DNA of 64,000 bases from Candidatus Woesearchaeota archaeon (GTDB taxonomy: Archaea; Nanobdellota; Nanobdellia; Woesearchaeales; GCA-023898365). This document shows positions 18,669 to 27,363 of this stretch, piece by piece. The notes beneath the pieces were generated by a model. The model searched no databases, was not told the DNA's origin, and worked only from the letters and a program-made list of their open reading frames with translations. Numbering within the stretch: the first letter of the stretch is position 1; every line of letters starts with the position of its first letter. A program made the translations under genes and the position numbers. The stretch spans positions 992,001 through 1,056,000 of the forward strand of contig CP060219.1 in assembly GCA_023898365.1 (NCBI GenBank). Direction: 5' to 3'.

Positions 18669-19268
18669 TTAAATTCTCACCGTAAAACGAATTCGTACGT
18701 TGTCATCAATTGCTGCATATTTTAAGTTGAACGGTGTAATGTCAAGCAGGAAATCTGCAGAAATTCCATCTTCTAAGACGGTGACAGGAAAAGAGATTTC
18801 TCGCGTGATGCCGTGGAAGTCAAGTAAACCAGTAAACGTGCCATCAACAATCGCCGTTGAAACAAACGTTATTGCTGGATAATTTTCCGCGTCAAAAAAA
18901 TCGTCGCCTTTGAGATGGTTGTCAAGAGGACCAATGCCCGTACTTACGGAATCGGTTTGTGCTGATCCTGATGCGCCAACAATTACTCCATTTTCCATAG
19001 TCAGCGTTCCACTGAACGAAAGAAACGTGCCGTCATGTTCTTTTCCAGGACCATATCCTGTAAAGGTAAAATTACTTTTTTCTGGATCAAGCGGGTAGGA
19101 AGTTTGAGTTTCATCAAATGAATCTCCACGTTGCTGAGTATCAGATCCAGTTACTTCATTTCCTATTGCCGCATTTGCCACATCTTCAGGAGGAGTTGAG
19201 CAGGAAGAGAGCAAGAATATGCTTATCGTCAATACCAACAAAAATACGAATGTTGTTGTCCTTTTCAT
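18669..19268 (-). CDS. YceI-like lipoprotein
   Basis: This 199-aa protein has a lipobox ending at C23 (LLSSC), a low-complexity linker and a YceI beta-barrel domain: YPLDPEKSNFTFTGYGPG, then FSGTLTMENG, DNHLKGDDFFDAENYPAITF and LDFHGITREISFPV. YceI proteins bind amphiphiles such as polyisoprenoids. It lies directly upstream of the PAAR lipoprotein on the same strand. Confidence 0.88.
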   Translation of the reverse strand: MKRTTTFVFLLVLTISIFLLSSCSTPPEDVANAAIGNEVTGSDTQQRGDSFDETQTSYPLDPEKSNFTFTGYGPGKEHDGTFLSFSGTLTMENGVIVGASGSAQTDSVSTGIGPLDNHLKGDDFFDAENYPAITFVSTAIVDGTFTGLLDFHGITREISFPVTVLEDGISADFLLDITPFNLKYAAIDDNVRIRFTVRI

Positions 19269-19315
19269 GTGAGGTGCTCATCGAAAGTTGTTTAAGAAGT
19301 TTATGAATTGTGCAT

Positions 19316-19648
19316 CTATAAATCATCAATTGAAATAATCTCTTCTTCGTTAGTTATTTTAAGAGAGCGAGGGGTGTTTTGCGCAGGAGTTTCTTTCTTC
19401 TCTTTGAGGGATTTGAGATAGAGCGCTTTCTGAAACGAAATGTTGCCGCAGTGATGACAACGATAAAATGGTCCGTACGAACCCGTTTTTAATTCCAGCC
19501 ATTCACCGCACGAACATTGGATGTCCCCAAAGACTTCTTCTTGGTGATGGCGACAGACAGGAATGCCTTGAGAATTTTTTGCGGTGGATTGACGTGAACA
19601 GAACGGACAACGCACAACCTGGTATTCTCCATAGACTTTTTTTGGCAT
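19316..19648 (-). CDS. Zinc-ribbon protein, topoisomerase-finger-like
   Basis: This 110-aa protein has two Cys clusters: CPFC...CRHH near the N-terminus and CSCGEWLELKTGSYGPF followed by CHHCG. The second resembles the zinc fingers at the C-terminus of type IA topoisomerases. A Lys-rich tail follows. Nucleic-acid binding is inferred; no specific function is recognised. Confidence 0.7.
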   Translation of the reverse strand: MPKKVYGEYQVVRCPFCSRQSTAKNSQGIPVCRHHQEEVFGDIQCSCGEWLELKTGSYGPFYRCHHCGNISFQKALYLKSLKEKKETPAQNTPRSLKITNEEEIISIDDL

Positions 19649-19683
19649 AGCAAGCGAGCAAAAAGAAAGTTCCTATAAAAATC

Positions 19684-20268
19684 TTACTTTTTCGGTTTAC
19701 TCATCTTTTCGAATTGATTATATGCCAAGTAGATGACTAAGATCAATTCAATGAAGAGAATGAATGGCCTGTATAATCGATCAAGATCAGAGTAAGTTCT
19801 GCCCGTTCCGACAAAGAGAACAATAAGTCCGCCGAGTAATAATCCCATACCAATCCAATCAAATTTAAGATTTTTGTTTGGAAGAAATAATCCAAGTGCA
19901 ATCGCGAGTAATCCTGCAACCGCGCTAACCAAGAAAAAGAAGACGTTGTAATGCTTAACCGCATCTTCATATGTTGCACTGCACGTTTCACACACGTACG
20001 AAAGCGGGCAGCCCATGCCATCGTACGTATATTCAATTGATCCTCGTTGTTCTTGGCAAAGCGTTCGACCATCTTCATTTATGTCTGTAAAAGAGGGACA
20101 GGTAGTGTTTGCAGTTAAGGGAACAGCAGCGCGTGGATAATATCTATCATTATTTGTACAATAATCGCCATATTCTGGTTGCGGCATGAACGCTTGTATT
20201 GTTGCAATAACAAAGAACGTGAAAATAATTGCGATCACAATTGAAGTTATCCAACGTTTTGCATCCAT
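19684..20268 (-). CDS. Membrane protein with extracytoplasmic Cys-rich loop
   Basis: This 194-aa protein has one N-terminal transmembrane helix (about 7-28), a loop with eight cysteines (about 37-102) that may form disulfides, and three further helices (about 110-185). The C-terminus is Lys-rich and cytoplasmic. I do not recognise a characterised family. Confidence 0.75.
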   Translation of the reverse strand: MDAKRWITSIVIAIIFTFFVIATIQAFMPQPEYGDYCTNNDRYYPRAAVPLTANTTCPSFTDINEDGRTLCQEQRGSIEYTYDGMGCPLSYVCETCSATYEDAVKHYNVFFFLVSAVAGLLAIALGLFLPNKNLKFDWIGMGLLLGGLIVLFVGTGRTYSDLDRLYRPFILFIELILVIYLAYNQFEKMSKPKK

Positions 20269-20360
20269 ACACTACTATAAACTATTGTTCTTTATATCAT
20301 TTTCTATTTTAGAAACCATTTTAAATAGAAACTGCACGTGAACGTATAAAAGGTGAGTTT

Positions 20361-21620
20361 ATGGATCTATCACAATCAGCAATAATACTACTCGGATTGG
20401 CCATGATCATCCTTTTTGGTAAATTTGCAGAGTTCATTTTCAAGCGATTCTTCATTCCTGACACCATTCTTCTTGTCTGCCTTGGCGTAGGCATTGGCCC
20501 AATTGGTATTGGGTGGGTAACGGGACTTAGCCCTCTGATTATTTCTTCATTTACTACATTTGCTTTGCTCTTCCTTCTTTTTGATGGTGCTTTAGAAATT
20601 AAACTCTCAAGTATTGTTAAGGACCTCGGGCACGGCCTTTCGTTAACGCTCATTAATTTTATTGTTTCTGTAGCGCTGATCACTGGAATCATGTGGGTGT
20701 TTCATTACCCAATCATTCTTTCTCTTCTCGTCGGGTTCATGCTTGGAGGAATCAGCTCATCCTTTGTTATCCCTCTTCTCAAACAATTAACAGTTAGTGA
20801 GAAAACCTATTCTCAACTCACCCTTGAGTCAGCGCTTACCGATATGCTTTGCATTGTCTCTGCTCTGAGCGTTATTAATTTAATCACATTAAACACCTTG
20901 AGCACCAAGCAAGCAGCAATTGACCTTATGGTTTCCTTTTCGGTTGCATTCTTTGTCGGCATTGTTATGGCACTCATCTGGGTGTTTATTGAGACAAAGG
21001 TACTTCAAAATGCAGGCGAATACATGCTTACCATCGCCGTCCTTATCATTACTGCAATCATCACCGAGTTTTTCGGAGGAAACGGCGCCATATCAGCACT
21101 CTTTTTTGGCATCATCTTGAAAAATTCAAAAAACATAACGAATTTCTTTCTTGGCGTCACTTCAAAACAAGAAAGTGTTAAACAACAAGCTATCAAAGGA
21201 GAACTTGGAAAAAATGCGCTCAGTCCTTCAGAGCAAGTATTTTACGATCAAATTTCCTTCTTTCTCAAGACAGTGTTCTTTGTCTACATTGGAACGCTTC
21301 TTTCATTTTCAGATCCTATGAGCATTCTTATTGGTGTTGGCATCGTAGCGTTGCTTCTCATAGGGCGACTTATTTCAAGCTTTGTCACCAGAGGACAAAA
21401 ACCATTCGATAGAAAAATTATTAGTGCAATGGTTGGACGAGGACTTGCAGCAGCAGCACTTGTTCAAACAGCAGTTGCCGCAAACGTTCCCGGAATTGCT
21501 TCGGTGACCGAAATCATCTATTTTGTCATTGTAGCTTCAATTCTGGCAAGTTCTTTGAAAGTCTTTTTTGTGATGTGGCAAGCAAAACACCATCCTGAGT
21601 TGACTTCAGGAGAACAATAA
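20361..21620 (+). CDS. Cation:proton antiporter (CPA family)
   Basis: This 419-aa protein has about 12 membrane segments with the Na+/H+ exchanger fold, including FFIPDTILLVCLGVGIGPIG, ALLFLLFDGALEIKL, LESALTDMLCIV and GRGLAAAALVQTA. A ribosome-binding site ggtga lies 5 nt before the ATG, so this transcript is leadered, unlike many here. Confidence 0.9.
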   Translation: MDLSQSAIILLGLAMIILFGKFAEFIFKRFFIPDTILLVCLGVGIGPIGIGWVTGLSPLIISSFTTFALLFLLFDGALEIKLSSIVKDLGHGLSLTLINFIVSVALITGIMWVFHYPIILSLLVGFMLGGISSSFVIPLLKQLTVSEKTYSQLTLESALTDMLCIVSALSVINLITLNTLSTKQAAIDLMVSFSVAFFVGIVMALIWVFIETKVLQNAGEYMLTIAVLIITAIITEFFGGNGAISALFFGIILKNSKNITNFFLGVTSKQESVKQQAIKGELGKNALSPSEQVFYDQISFFLKTVFFVYIGTLLSFSDPMSILIGVGIVALLLIGRLISSFVTRGQKPFDRKIISAMVGRGLAAAALVQTAVAANVPGIASVTEIIYFVIVASILASSLKVFFVMWQAKHHPELTSGEQ

Positions 21621-21656
21621 GACATTTAAAGCTCAATAAGTTCTAAGAACCTTACC

Positions 21657-22940
21657 ATGGTATCTGAAATGAGAACACCTCGAGGCATGAGAGATTTTGC
21701 ACCGGAAGAAAAGCTTGTTCGTAATGAGCTAATCGGCAAGCTGGTACAAGTCTTTGAACACTACGGGTTTGTTCCAATTGACACGCCACTTCTTGAACGA
21801 TGGGAAGTATTATCTGCAAAATACTCAGGAGGAGATGAAATTCTCAAAGAAACATTCTCTCTTACGGATCAAGGAGGAAGAGAACTAGGTCTTCGCTATG
21901 ATCTTACGGTGCCGCTTGCAAGGTTTGTCGCCGGCAATCCTATGATGAAAATGCCATTTAAACGATACCAGCTTGGTTCCGTATACCGGGACGGACCAAT
22001 TAAGCTTGGCCGCTATCGAGAATTTTGGCAATGCGATGTTGATATTGTTGGTTCATACTCCATGCTTGCAGATGCGGAATGTATCTTACTTGCAAACAGA
22101 GTGTTTGCTTCCTTAGGTTTGGATGTGGAGATTCATGTTAATAATCGTAAGCTCTTAAACAGTTTACTTATCAAAGCAGGTGTCAAAGATGAGCGGGCAG
22201 CTGATTTTTTGCTTTCAGTTGATAAACTCAAAAAAATCGGTCTGGACGGGGTGCGTGAAGAACTCATTAGTAAAGACTATAATGTGAAAGCAATTGAAAC
22301 AGTCCTGCACCTGCTCACCAAACAACTCTCTGCCAAAGAATTACTTACAGAAATGGAAAATATTCTTGGCAAAGACAATGAAGGCATTGTTGAACTTAAC
22401 GAACTCTTTAGCCATATCTCAAGCGAGAACGTGATCTTTAGCCCTTCACTTGCACGAGGACTTTCCTATTACACAGGAACTGTTTTTGAAGTGTTCATCA
22501 AGGATGGCAGTTTCACTTCAAGCCTTTCTGCTGGTGGACGATACGATAACATGGTAGGAAATTTTGCAGGTTCTGGAAAAGAAATACCTGCAGTAGGCAT
22601 TTCATTTGGCCTTGAACCAATTATTGAAGTGCTTCGTCTTAAATCAATGCTTGTTCCAAAGAAAACAACAACAAAGTTGATGCTAATTCCCATGAAGGGA
22701 TTTGAAACAGATGCGACGCATCTTGCAGAAGAATTGCGCGCATCCGTTAACGTTGAAGTTGATCTTATGGGGCGTTCAGTTGGCAAGAGCAGCGAATATG
22801 CAAAAAGTCTTGGCATCCCTTTCTCCATTGTCATAGGAGAAAACGAAGTAAACAAACAACTGTACGATGTTAAGAACATGGAAACAGGAGAGAAGACAAC
22901 TGTTAAGAAGCAAGATCTTGCTTCCTTCTTTAGCTCATGA
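21657..22940 (+). CDS. hisS: Histidyl-tRNA synthetase
   Basis: This 427-aa class II synthetase begins with the motif TPRGMRDFAPEE. Motif 2 (YQLGSVYRDGPIKLGRYREFWQCD) and the HisA/HisB signatures LARGLSYYTGTVFEV and SAGGRYDNMVGNF are present. A C-terminal anticodon-binding domain follows (about 335-427). Its stop overlaps the next start by 4 nt. Confidence 0.96.
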   Translation: MVSEMRTPRGMRDFAPEEKLVRNELIGKLVQVFEHYGFVPIDTPLLERWEVLSAKYSGGDEILKETFSLTDQGGRELGLRYDLTVPLARFVAGNPMMKMPFKRYQLGSVYRDGPIKLGRYREFWQCDVDIVGSYSMLADAECILLANRVFASLGLDVEIHVNNRKLLNSLLIKAGVKDERAADFLLSVDKLKKIGLDGVREELISKDYNVKAIETVLHLLTKQLSAKELLTEMENILGKDNEGIVELNELFSHISSENVIFSPSLARGLSYYTGTVFEVFIKDGSFTSSLSAGGRYDNMVGNFAGSGKEIPAVGISFGLEPIIEVLRLKSMLVPKKTTTKLMLIPMKGFETDATHLAEELRASVNVEVDLMGRSVGKSSEYAKSLGIPFSIVIGENEVNKQLYDVKNMETGEKTTVKKQDLASFFSS

Positions 22941-23476
22941 ATCAAAAAATTACTGGCGGCATCGTTCTTCTTATCGGATTACTTCTCATAGGAGGAGCCT
23001 TCGTTGAACGCGGCCAAGAAAATGAGATGATCTCGCTCTATATGCAAGAAACAGGTTCTTGCTATTTAGAGAACGGAACCTGTCTTCATGATGAGCAGGC
23101 TACCTGGTGGTTTGTCACGTCTCTGACAAGCGGCATCATCATATCTATTCTTGGCACCTACTTGCTCTTTTTTGATCATCTGGTGCAAGCCATGCTCTCA
23201 AAACGACAAGAACTTGACGCAACACTAAAAGAAGTTCATGAAAAAGGAGAAGCAAAATCTTTTGAATCATTCTTACAAGGATTTTCAAAAGATGAACAAC
23301 TCATTCTTCGTGCAATCAAAGCGCAGGAAGGCATCAAACAAGCAACGCTTCGCTACAAAACAGGCCTCTCCAAAACATCCCTTTCTCTGTTGCTTAAATC
23401 CCTTGAAGAACGAGATATTGTTGCAAAAAAACCTTCAGGCAAGTCATACGAACTCTACCTTAAAAAAGGGTTTTAA
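22937..23476 (+). CDS. Membrane-anchored winged-helix protein
   Basis: This 179-aa protein has two transmembrane helices (about 5-23 and 55-77) flanking an external loop with two Cys. A cytoplasmic coiled linker and C-terminal wHTH follow (about 115-175, with ATLRYKTGLSKTSLSLLLKS as recognition region). This MarR-like membrane-tethered design is common in archaea. The ATGA overlap with hisS indicates coupling. Confidence 0.78.
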   Translation: MNQKITGGIVLLIGLLLIGGAFVERGQENEMISLYMQETGSCYLENGTCLHDEQATWWFVTSLTSGIIISILGTYLLFFDHLVQAMLSKRQELDATLKEVHEKGEAKSFESFLQGFSKDEQLILRAIKAQEGIKQATLRYKTGLSKTSLSLLLKSLEERDIVAKKPSGKSYELYLKKGF

Positions 23477-23558
23477 ACAGTAACTCGCTCGAATTCTCAA
23501 GATATAAACAATATGAGCTTATTTTTTTCTTGCAAAGGATTTAATAGAACGTAGGCGC

Positions 23559-23574
23559 ACTTCACAAGTGAGGT
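23559..23574 (+). promoter_or_regulatory. Hairpin over the copZ ribosome-binding site
   Basis: The sequence acttca-caag-tgaggt can fold into a 6-bp RNA hairpin (one G-U pair). Its 3' arm contains the gaggt Shine-Dalgarno sequence, located about 9 nt before the ATG at 23584. It could limit translation or be a DNA operator; both are inference. Confidence 0.4.
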
Positions 23575-23583
23575 GTTACCCAG

Positions 23584-23784
23584 ATGAATAAAAAATTTGT
23601 TATCAGCGGCATGCATTGTCCGAGTTGCGCGATTCTTATCAAAGAAACACTTGATGAGATGGAAGGAGTTGAATCATGTGCTGTTGAAGAAGGGTTAGCG
23701 ACAGTAAGATTTGATGAACGGAAAATTTCAGAAAAATCTCTTATTTCAGCCATCGAAGCTGAAGGATATAAGGTGAACCAATGA
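23584..23784 (+). CDS. copZ: Copper chaperone, CopZ-like HMA protein
   Basis: This 66-aa single heavy-metal-associated domain has the metal site GMHCPSC (residues 9-15) and the expected beta-alpha-beta-beta-alpha-beta length. It would carry Cu(I) to CopA, the last gene of the cluster. Its stop overlaps the next start (ATGA). Confidence 0.9.
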   Translation: MNKKFVISGMHCPSCAILIKETLDEMEGVESCAVEEGLATVRFDERKISEKSLISAIEAEGYKVNQ

Positions 23785-24698
23785 GTACAAAGATATTTGT
23801 TCCAGACGCAGAATGTGACAGTTGCTTTCGTATTCTTGAAAAACGACTTGGAAAACTGCACGGTCTAGATGGTTTCAAAAAAGGAACAAACGAAATCACT
23901 CTTCTCACAGATGATCCTGCAATTGTCAAACAAGCAATACACCTTATTACAGCTGCAGGATTTCGTGCATCACTTGATCCGTTTAATCGTATGAGCATAC
24001 GTCATCGCATCAAAGAATTTTTCTCAAACAAATCAAAATACTTACTTGAACGACGAATGTTTTTGTACACTCTGTATGCATTCATTCTCTTAACCGCACT
24101 TGAAGTGATTGCCTATCCTGGGTTGTTATCAAAAATCCCTAATTTTATGGGAACATACGGGTGGTGGCTGTTTTATCTGAACGTAAGTGTTGCAACCCTG
24201 GGAGCGGCACTTTGGCATGTTGCAGCCCATAAAACAACAACAACCTGCATGGTGGGTATGATGATTGGTATGACTATCGGTATGCAAACAGGTATGATGA
24301 TCGGAGCAGTCATTGGAGCAACCAACGGATTTTTTATTGGGAGCATGGCAGGAATGTTTCTTGGCGTCATTGGTGGTGTTATTACTGGAAAAAGTTGTGG
24401 ACTCATGGGCGTCATGGAAGGCATGATGGCAGGCGTCATGGGCGGCACTATGGGTGCGATGATTAGCGTCATGATGTTTTCAGACCATCTTCTTTGGTTC
24501 ATGCCGTTTTACATGATCTTTAACATCATTATTTTGTGGGGCTTGACCTTTATGCTGTTTGAAGAAGTAGTTGAAGAAAAAGAAGTGATGCGACGAGCTG
24601 TCGATGCAGAAACATTTCTTGCGTTGATTGTAATTATCGCAACCATTTTAGGAGCTATAATGCTCTATGGGCCAACATCTGCGCTCATAAGTTTTTAG
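23781..24698 (+). CDS. Met/Gly-rich membrane protein with divergent HMA domain
   Basis: This 305-aa protein has a divergent N-terminal HMA-like domain with DAECDSC (about 9-15) and then about seven membrane segments. Residues about 155-235 are rich in Met and Gly (GMMIGMTIGMQTGMMIGAVI), a composition that suits Cu(I) coordination within the membrane. I know no characterised family. Its place between CopZ and the cupredoxin suggests copper transfer or sensing. Confidence 0.8.
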   Translation: MSTKIFVPDAECDSCFRILEKRLGKLHGLDGFKKGTNEITLLTDDPAIVKQAIHLITAAGFRASLDPFNRMSIRHRIKEFFSNKSKYLLERRMFLYTLYAFILLTALEVIAYPGLLSKIPNFMGTYGWWLFYLNVSVATLGAALWHVAAHKTTTTCMVGMMIGMTIGMQTGMMIGAVIGATNGFFIGSMAGMFLGVIGGVITGKSCGLMGVMEGMMAGVMGGTMGAMISVMMFSDHLLWFMPFYMIFNIIILWGLTFMLFEEVVEEKEVMRRAVDAETFLALIVIIATILGAIMLYGPTSALISF

Positions 24699-24705
24699 AG
24701 GAGAA

Positions 24706-25212
24706 ATGAAAATGAAAAAGAATATTGTACTTTGGATTGCCGGAATCATTATTGTTGGCATCATGTTTGTTTCCGGACTTCAGTTAGGATCTACAGGAAA
24801 CCAAGCAGCCATAACAGGAAAGAGTGTTGCGCAATCAGCAGGAAATAGCGCAGCATATCAAGAAGTGACGTTATCATTTGAAAACTACCGCTATAAAGTA
24901 TCACCTGAAACACTCACGGTTGGCGTTCCAGTCAAAATGACCGTTGACCTTACCAGCGTGTCAGGATGCATGCGAGATGTTGTTATTCCTGCATTTGGCG
25001 TTCGAAAATATGTGCGTGCAGGAGATACTGTTATTGAATTCACACCAAATAAAGCAGGCACGTTTCCCATCATATGTTCTATGAACATGGGACGAGGAAG
25101 TTTCGAAGTTGTTGAACCAGATGGCAGCGCATCAGATTTCGTAGAGGACGTGCCTGAAGAATTCGCAGGTGCAACGTGTGGAAGTGGCGGATCCTGTGGA
25201 TGTGGAGGATAA
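24706..25212 (+). CDS. Membrane-anchored cupredoxin-like protein
   Basis: This 168-aa protein has an N-terminal transmembrane anchor (about 5-25) and a cupredoxin domain (about 50-138). Likely ligands are in SGCMRDVVIPAFG and FPIICSMNMGRGSF. The C-terminus ends in CGSGGSCGCGG, a possible extra metal site. It lacks the usual His-rich blue-copper pattern, so Cu(I)/Met-Cys binding is more likely than electron transfer. Confidence 0.82.
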   Translation: MKMKKNIVLWIAGIIIVGIMFVSGLQLGSTGNQAAITGKSVAQSAGNSAAYQEVTLSFENYRYKVSPETLTVGVPVKMTVDLTSVSGCMRDVVIPAFGVRKYVRAGDTVIEFTPNKAGTFPIICSMNMGRGSFEVVEPDGSASDFVEDVPEEFAGATCGSGGSCGCGG

Positions 25213-25218
25213 ACTCAA

Positions 25219-27363
25219 ATGAAAGAAGTAAAACTTGCTCTCTCAGGGATGCATTGTGCAAGCTGTGCGACACTCATTGATCGTAGTTTGAAAAAAACAC
25301 AAGGAGTGTCATCCTCATCTGTGAACTTATCAACAGCAAAAGCGCAAGTGCTGTTTGATCCAAACGTAACCTCAGTTGAAAAAATTATTGCAGCAATTGA
25401 AAAAAGAGGTTACGGTGCTCGTGAAAGCGAAGGCAAAGGATTGAATGGGAGCAAGAACGAAGCGTTATATTATAAGAGATTATTTCTCTTTAGCGCGTTA
25501 TTTTCTTTTCCCTTGTTTCTCTTAAGCATGGGAGGTATGTTTTTTGCATTCAACATACCCTACGAAAATCTTATCATATTTCTCTTAGCAACACCCGTAC
25601 AATTTTGGGCAGGAAGAACATTCTACAAAGGAGCATATACTGCACTAAAAAACTTCTCAGCGAATATGGACACCCTTATTGCATTGGGAACTTCAGCTGC
25701 ATACCTCTACAGTGTCGCATCCATCGTGTTTGCACTTGGAGCGCAATACTTTGAATCAGCAGCAGTTCTTATCACCCTTGTACTGTTTGGAAAATGGCTT
25801 GAAGCGCGAGCAAAGAGCAAAACAACAGATGCGATCGAAGAACTCATGCACTTACAAGCAAAAACTGCACTTGTTATCAGAGAAGGTAAAGAAATTACTG
25901 TTCCTCTTGAACACGTTGTCGTAGGTGACTCGATCATTGTTAAACCGGGAGAAAAAGTTCCTGTTGATGGTGTTGTACTCAAAGGTCACTCAAGTATTGA
26001 TGAGAGTATGATCACCGGCGAAAGCATTCCTGTTGAAAAAGGAAAAGGAGACGACGTTATCGGTTCAACAATGAATGCAAGCGGCATGTTTGTGATGAAA
26101 GCAACTAAAATTGGAAGCGAGACCGTGCTTGCACACATCATTAAACTTGTAGAAGATGCGCAAACACAAAAAGCACCCATAGAACGATTTGCAGATACCG
26201 TCTCAAAATATTTTGTGCCAGCAATACTTGTTATTGCACTCGGCACATTGTTTACGTGGTTATTGATTGGAAAAGAGTTTTCCTTCGCACTCTTAGCTGC
26301 CGTATCAGTCTTAGTCATTGCCTGCCCTTGTGCTCTTGGCCTTGCTACGCCAACAGCAATCATGGTTGGAACAGGAAAAGGTGCTCGAAATGGCATCCTT
26401 ATCAAAGGAGGAACCGCGTTAGAAAAACTGCATAATGCAACAACCATCATCTTTGACAAAACAGGAACGATTACCAAAGGAGAACCAGAACTAACAGAAA
26501 TAGTAAGTTTTGATCCAACCTATTCTAAGAAAAAAATTCATCTCACAGCTGCAAGTTTAGAAAAAGGTTCAGAACATCCTCTCGCAAAAGCAGTTCTTGC
26601 AAACGCACCAACAAAAATTCCTGCAGTGACCAAATTTAGTGCGCTTCCAGGAAAGGGCATAACAGGAACTGTTTCAGGACAGACGTACACGTTTGGCAAC
26701 CAACGAATACGTGCGTGTGATCGAAGCGAAATAACAGCTCTCGAGCGAAAAGGAAATACGGTGATGATTCTTGCGAAAGGAAAAAAAGTCATCGGATGCA
26801 TTGCAGTCGCAGACAAAGTCAAAGACACATCACGGCAAGCAGTGCGACTCCTCCATAAGCAAGGACTTCGAACGGTGATGATCACAGGAGATAATACGCT
26901 AGCAGCGCAAGCCATAGCAAAAGAAGTGGGCATTGATGTAGTTATAGCGCAAGTGCTTCCCGAAGACAAAGCAACACAGGTGAAAAAACTCCAAAAAAAT
27001 GGACCGGTAGTCATGGTAGGAGACGGTATTAATGATGCGCCAGCACTTGCACAAGCAGACATCGGCATAGCAATGGGAAGCGGCACAGATGTTGCGATGG
27101 AAACGGGAGATGTAGTATTAATGAAAAACGATCTGCGCGATGTTTCCCGAGCACTTCGCTTAAGCAAAATAACCATGGCAAAAATAAAACAAAACATGTT
27201 CTGGGCGTTGTTCTACAACGTACTTGGCATACCAATTGCAGCAGGCGTCTTATATCCAGTTACTGGATGGCTTCTTAACCCCATGATAGCAGGAGCAGCA
27301 ATGGCAATGAGCAGTGTGAGCGTTGTGACAAATTCGCTCCTCCTTAAAGGAAAAAAAATCTAG
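25219..27363 (+). CDS. copA: Copper-exporting P1B-type ATPase
   Basis: This 714-aa pump has an N-terminal HMA domain (GMHCASC), eight predicted helices, the TGES actuator motif, the metal-site CPC (ACPCALGLATP), the phosphorylation motif DKTGT and the hinge GDGINDAPALAQADIGIAMG. CPC plus C-terminal YN and MxxSS motifs (FYNVLGIP, AMAMSSVSVV) indicate Cu+ specificity. It closes the copper operon and overlaps the convergent next gene by 4 nt. Confidence 0.96.
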   Translation: MKEVKLALSGMHCASCATLIDRSLKKTQGVSSSSVNLSTAKAQVLFDPNVTSVEKIIAAIEKRGYGARESEGKGLNGSKNEALYYKRLFLFSALFSFPLFLLSMGGMFFAFNIPYENLIIFLLATPVQFWAGRTFYKGAYTALKNFSANMDTLIALGTSAAYLYSVASIVFALGAQYFESAAVLITLVLFGKWLEARAKSKTTDAIEELMHLQAKTALVIREGKEITVPLEHVVVGDSIIVKPGEKVPVDGVVLKGHSSIDESMITGESIPVEKGKGDDVIGSTMNASGMFVMKATKIGSETVLAHIIKLVEDAQTQKAPIERFADTVSKYFVPAILVIALGTLFTWLLIGKEFSFALLAAVSVLVIACPCALGLATPTAIMVGTGKGARNGILIKGGTALEKLHNATTIIFDKTGTITKGEPELTEIVSFDPTYSKKKIHLTAASLEKGSEHPLAKAVLANAPTKIPAVTKFSALPGKGITGTVSGQTYTFGNQRIRACDRSEITALERKGNTVMILAKGKKVIGCIAVADKVKDTSRQAVRLLHKQGLRTVMITGDNTLAAQAIAKEVGIDVVIAQVLPEDKATQVKKLQKNGPVVMVGDGINDAPALAQADIGIAMGSGTDVAMETGDVVLMKNDLRDVSRALRLSKITMAKIKQNMFWALFYNVLGIPIAAGVLYPVTGWLLNPMIAGAAMAMSSVSVVTNSLLLKGKKI

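Noticed and set aside
24173..24502. Minus-strand frame opposite the Met/Gly-rich membrane gene
   Set aside because: Its Pro/Ile/Met composition is the mirror of Gly/Met codons on the coding strand; no independent support.
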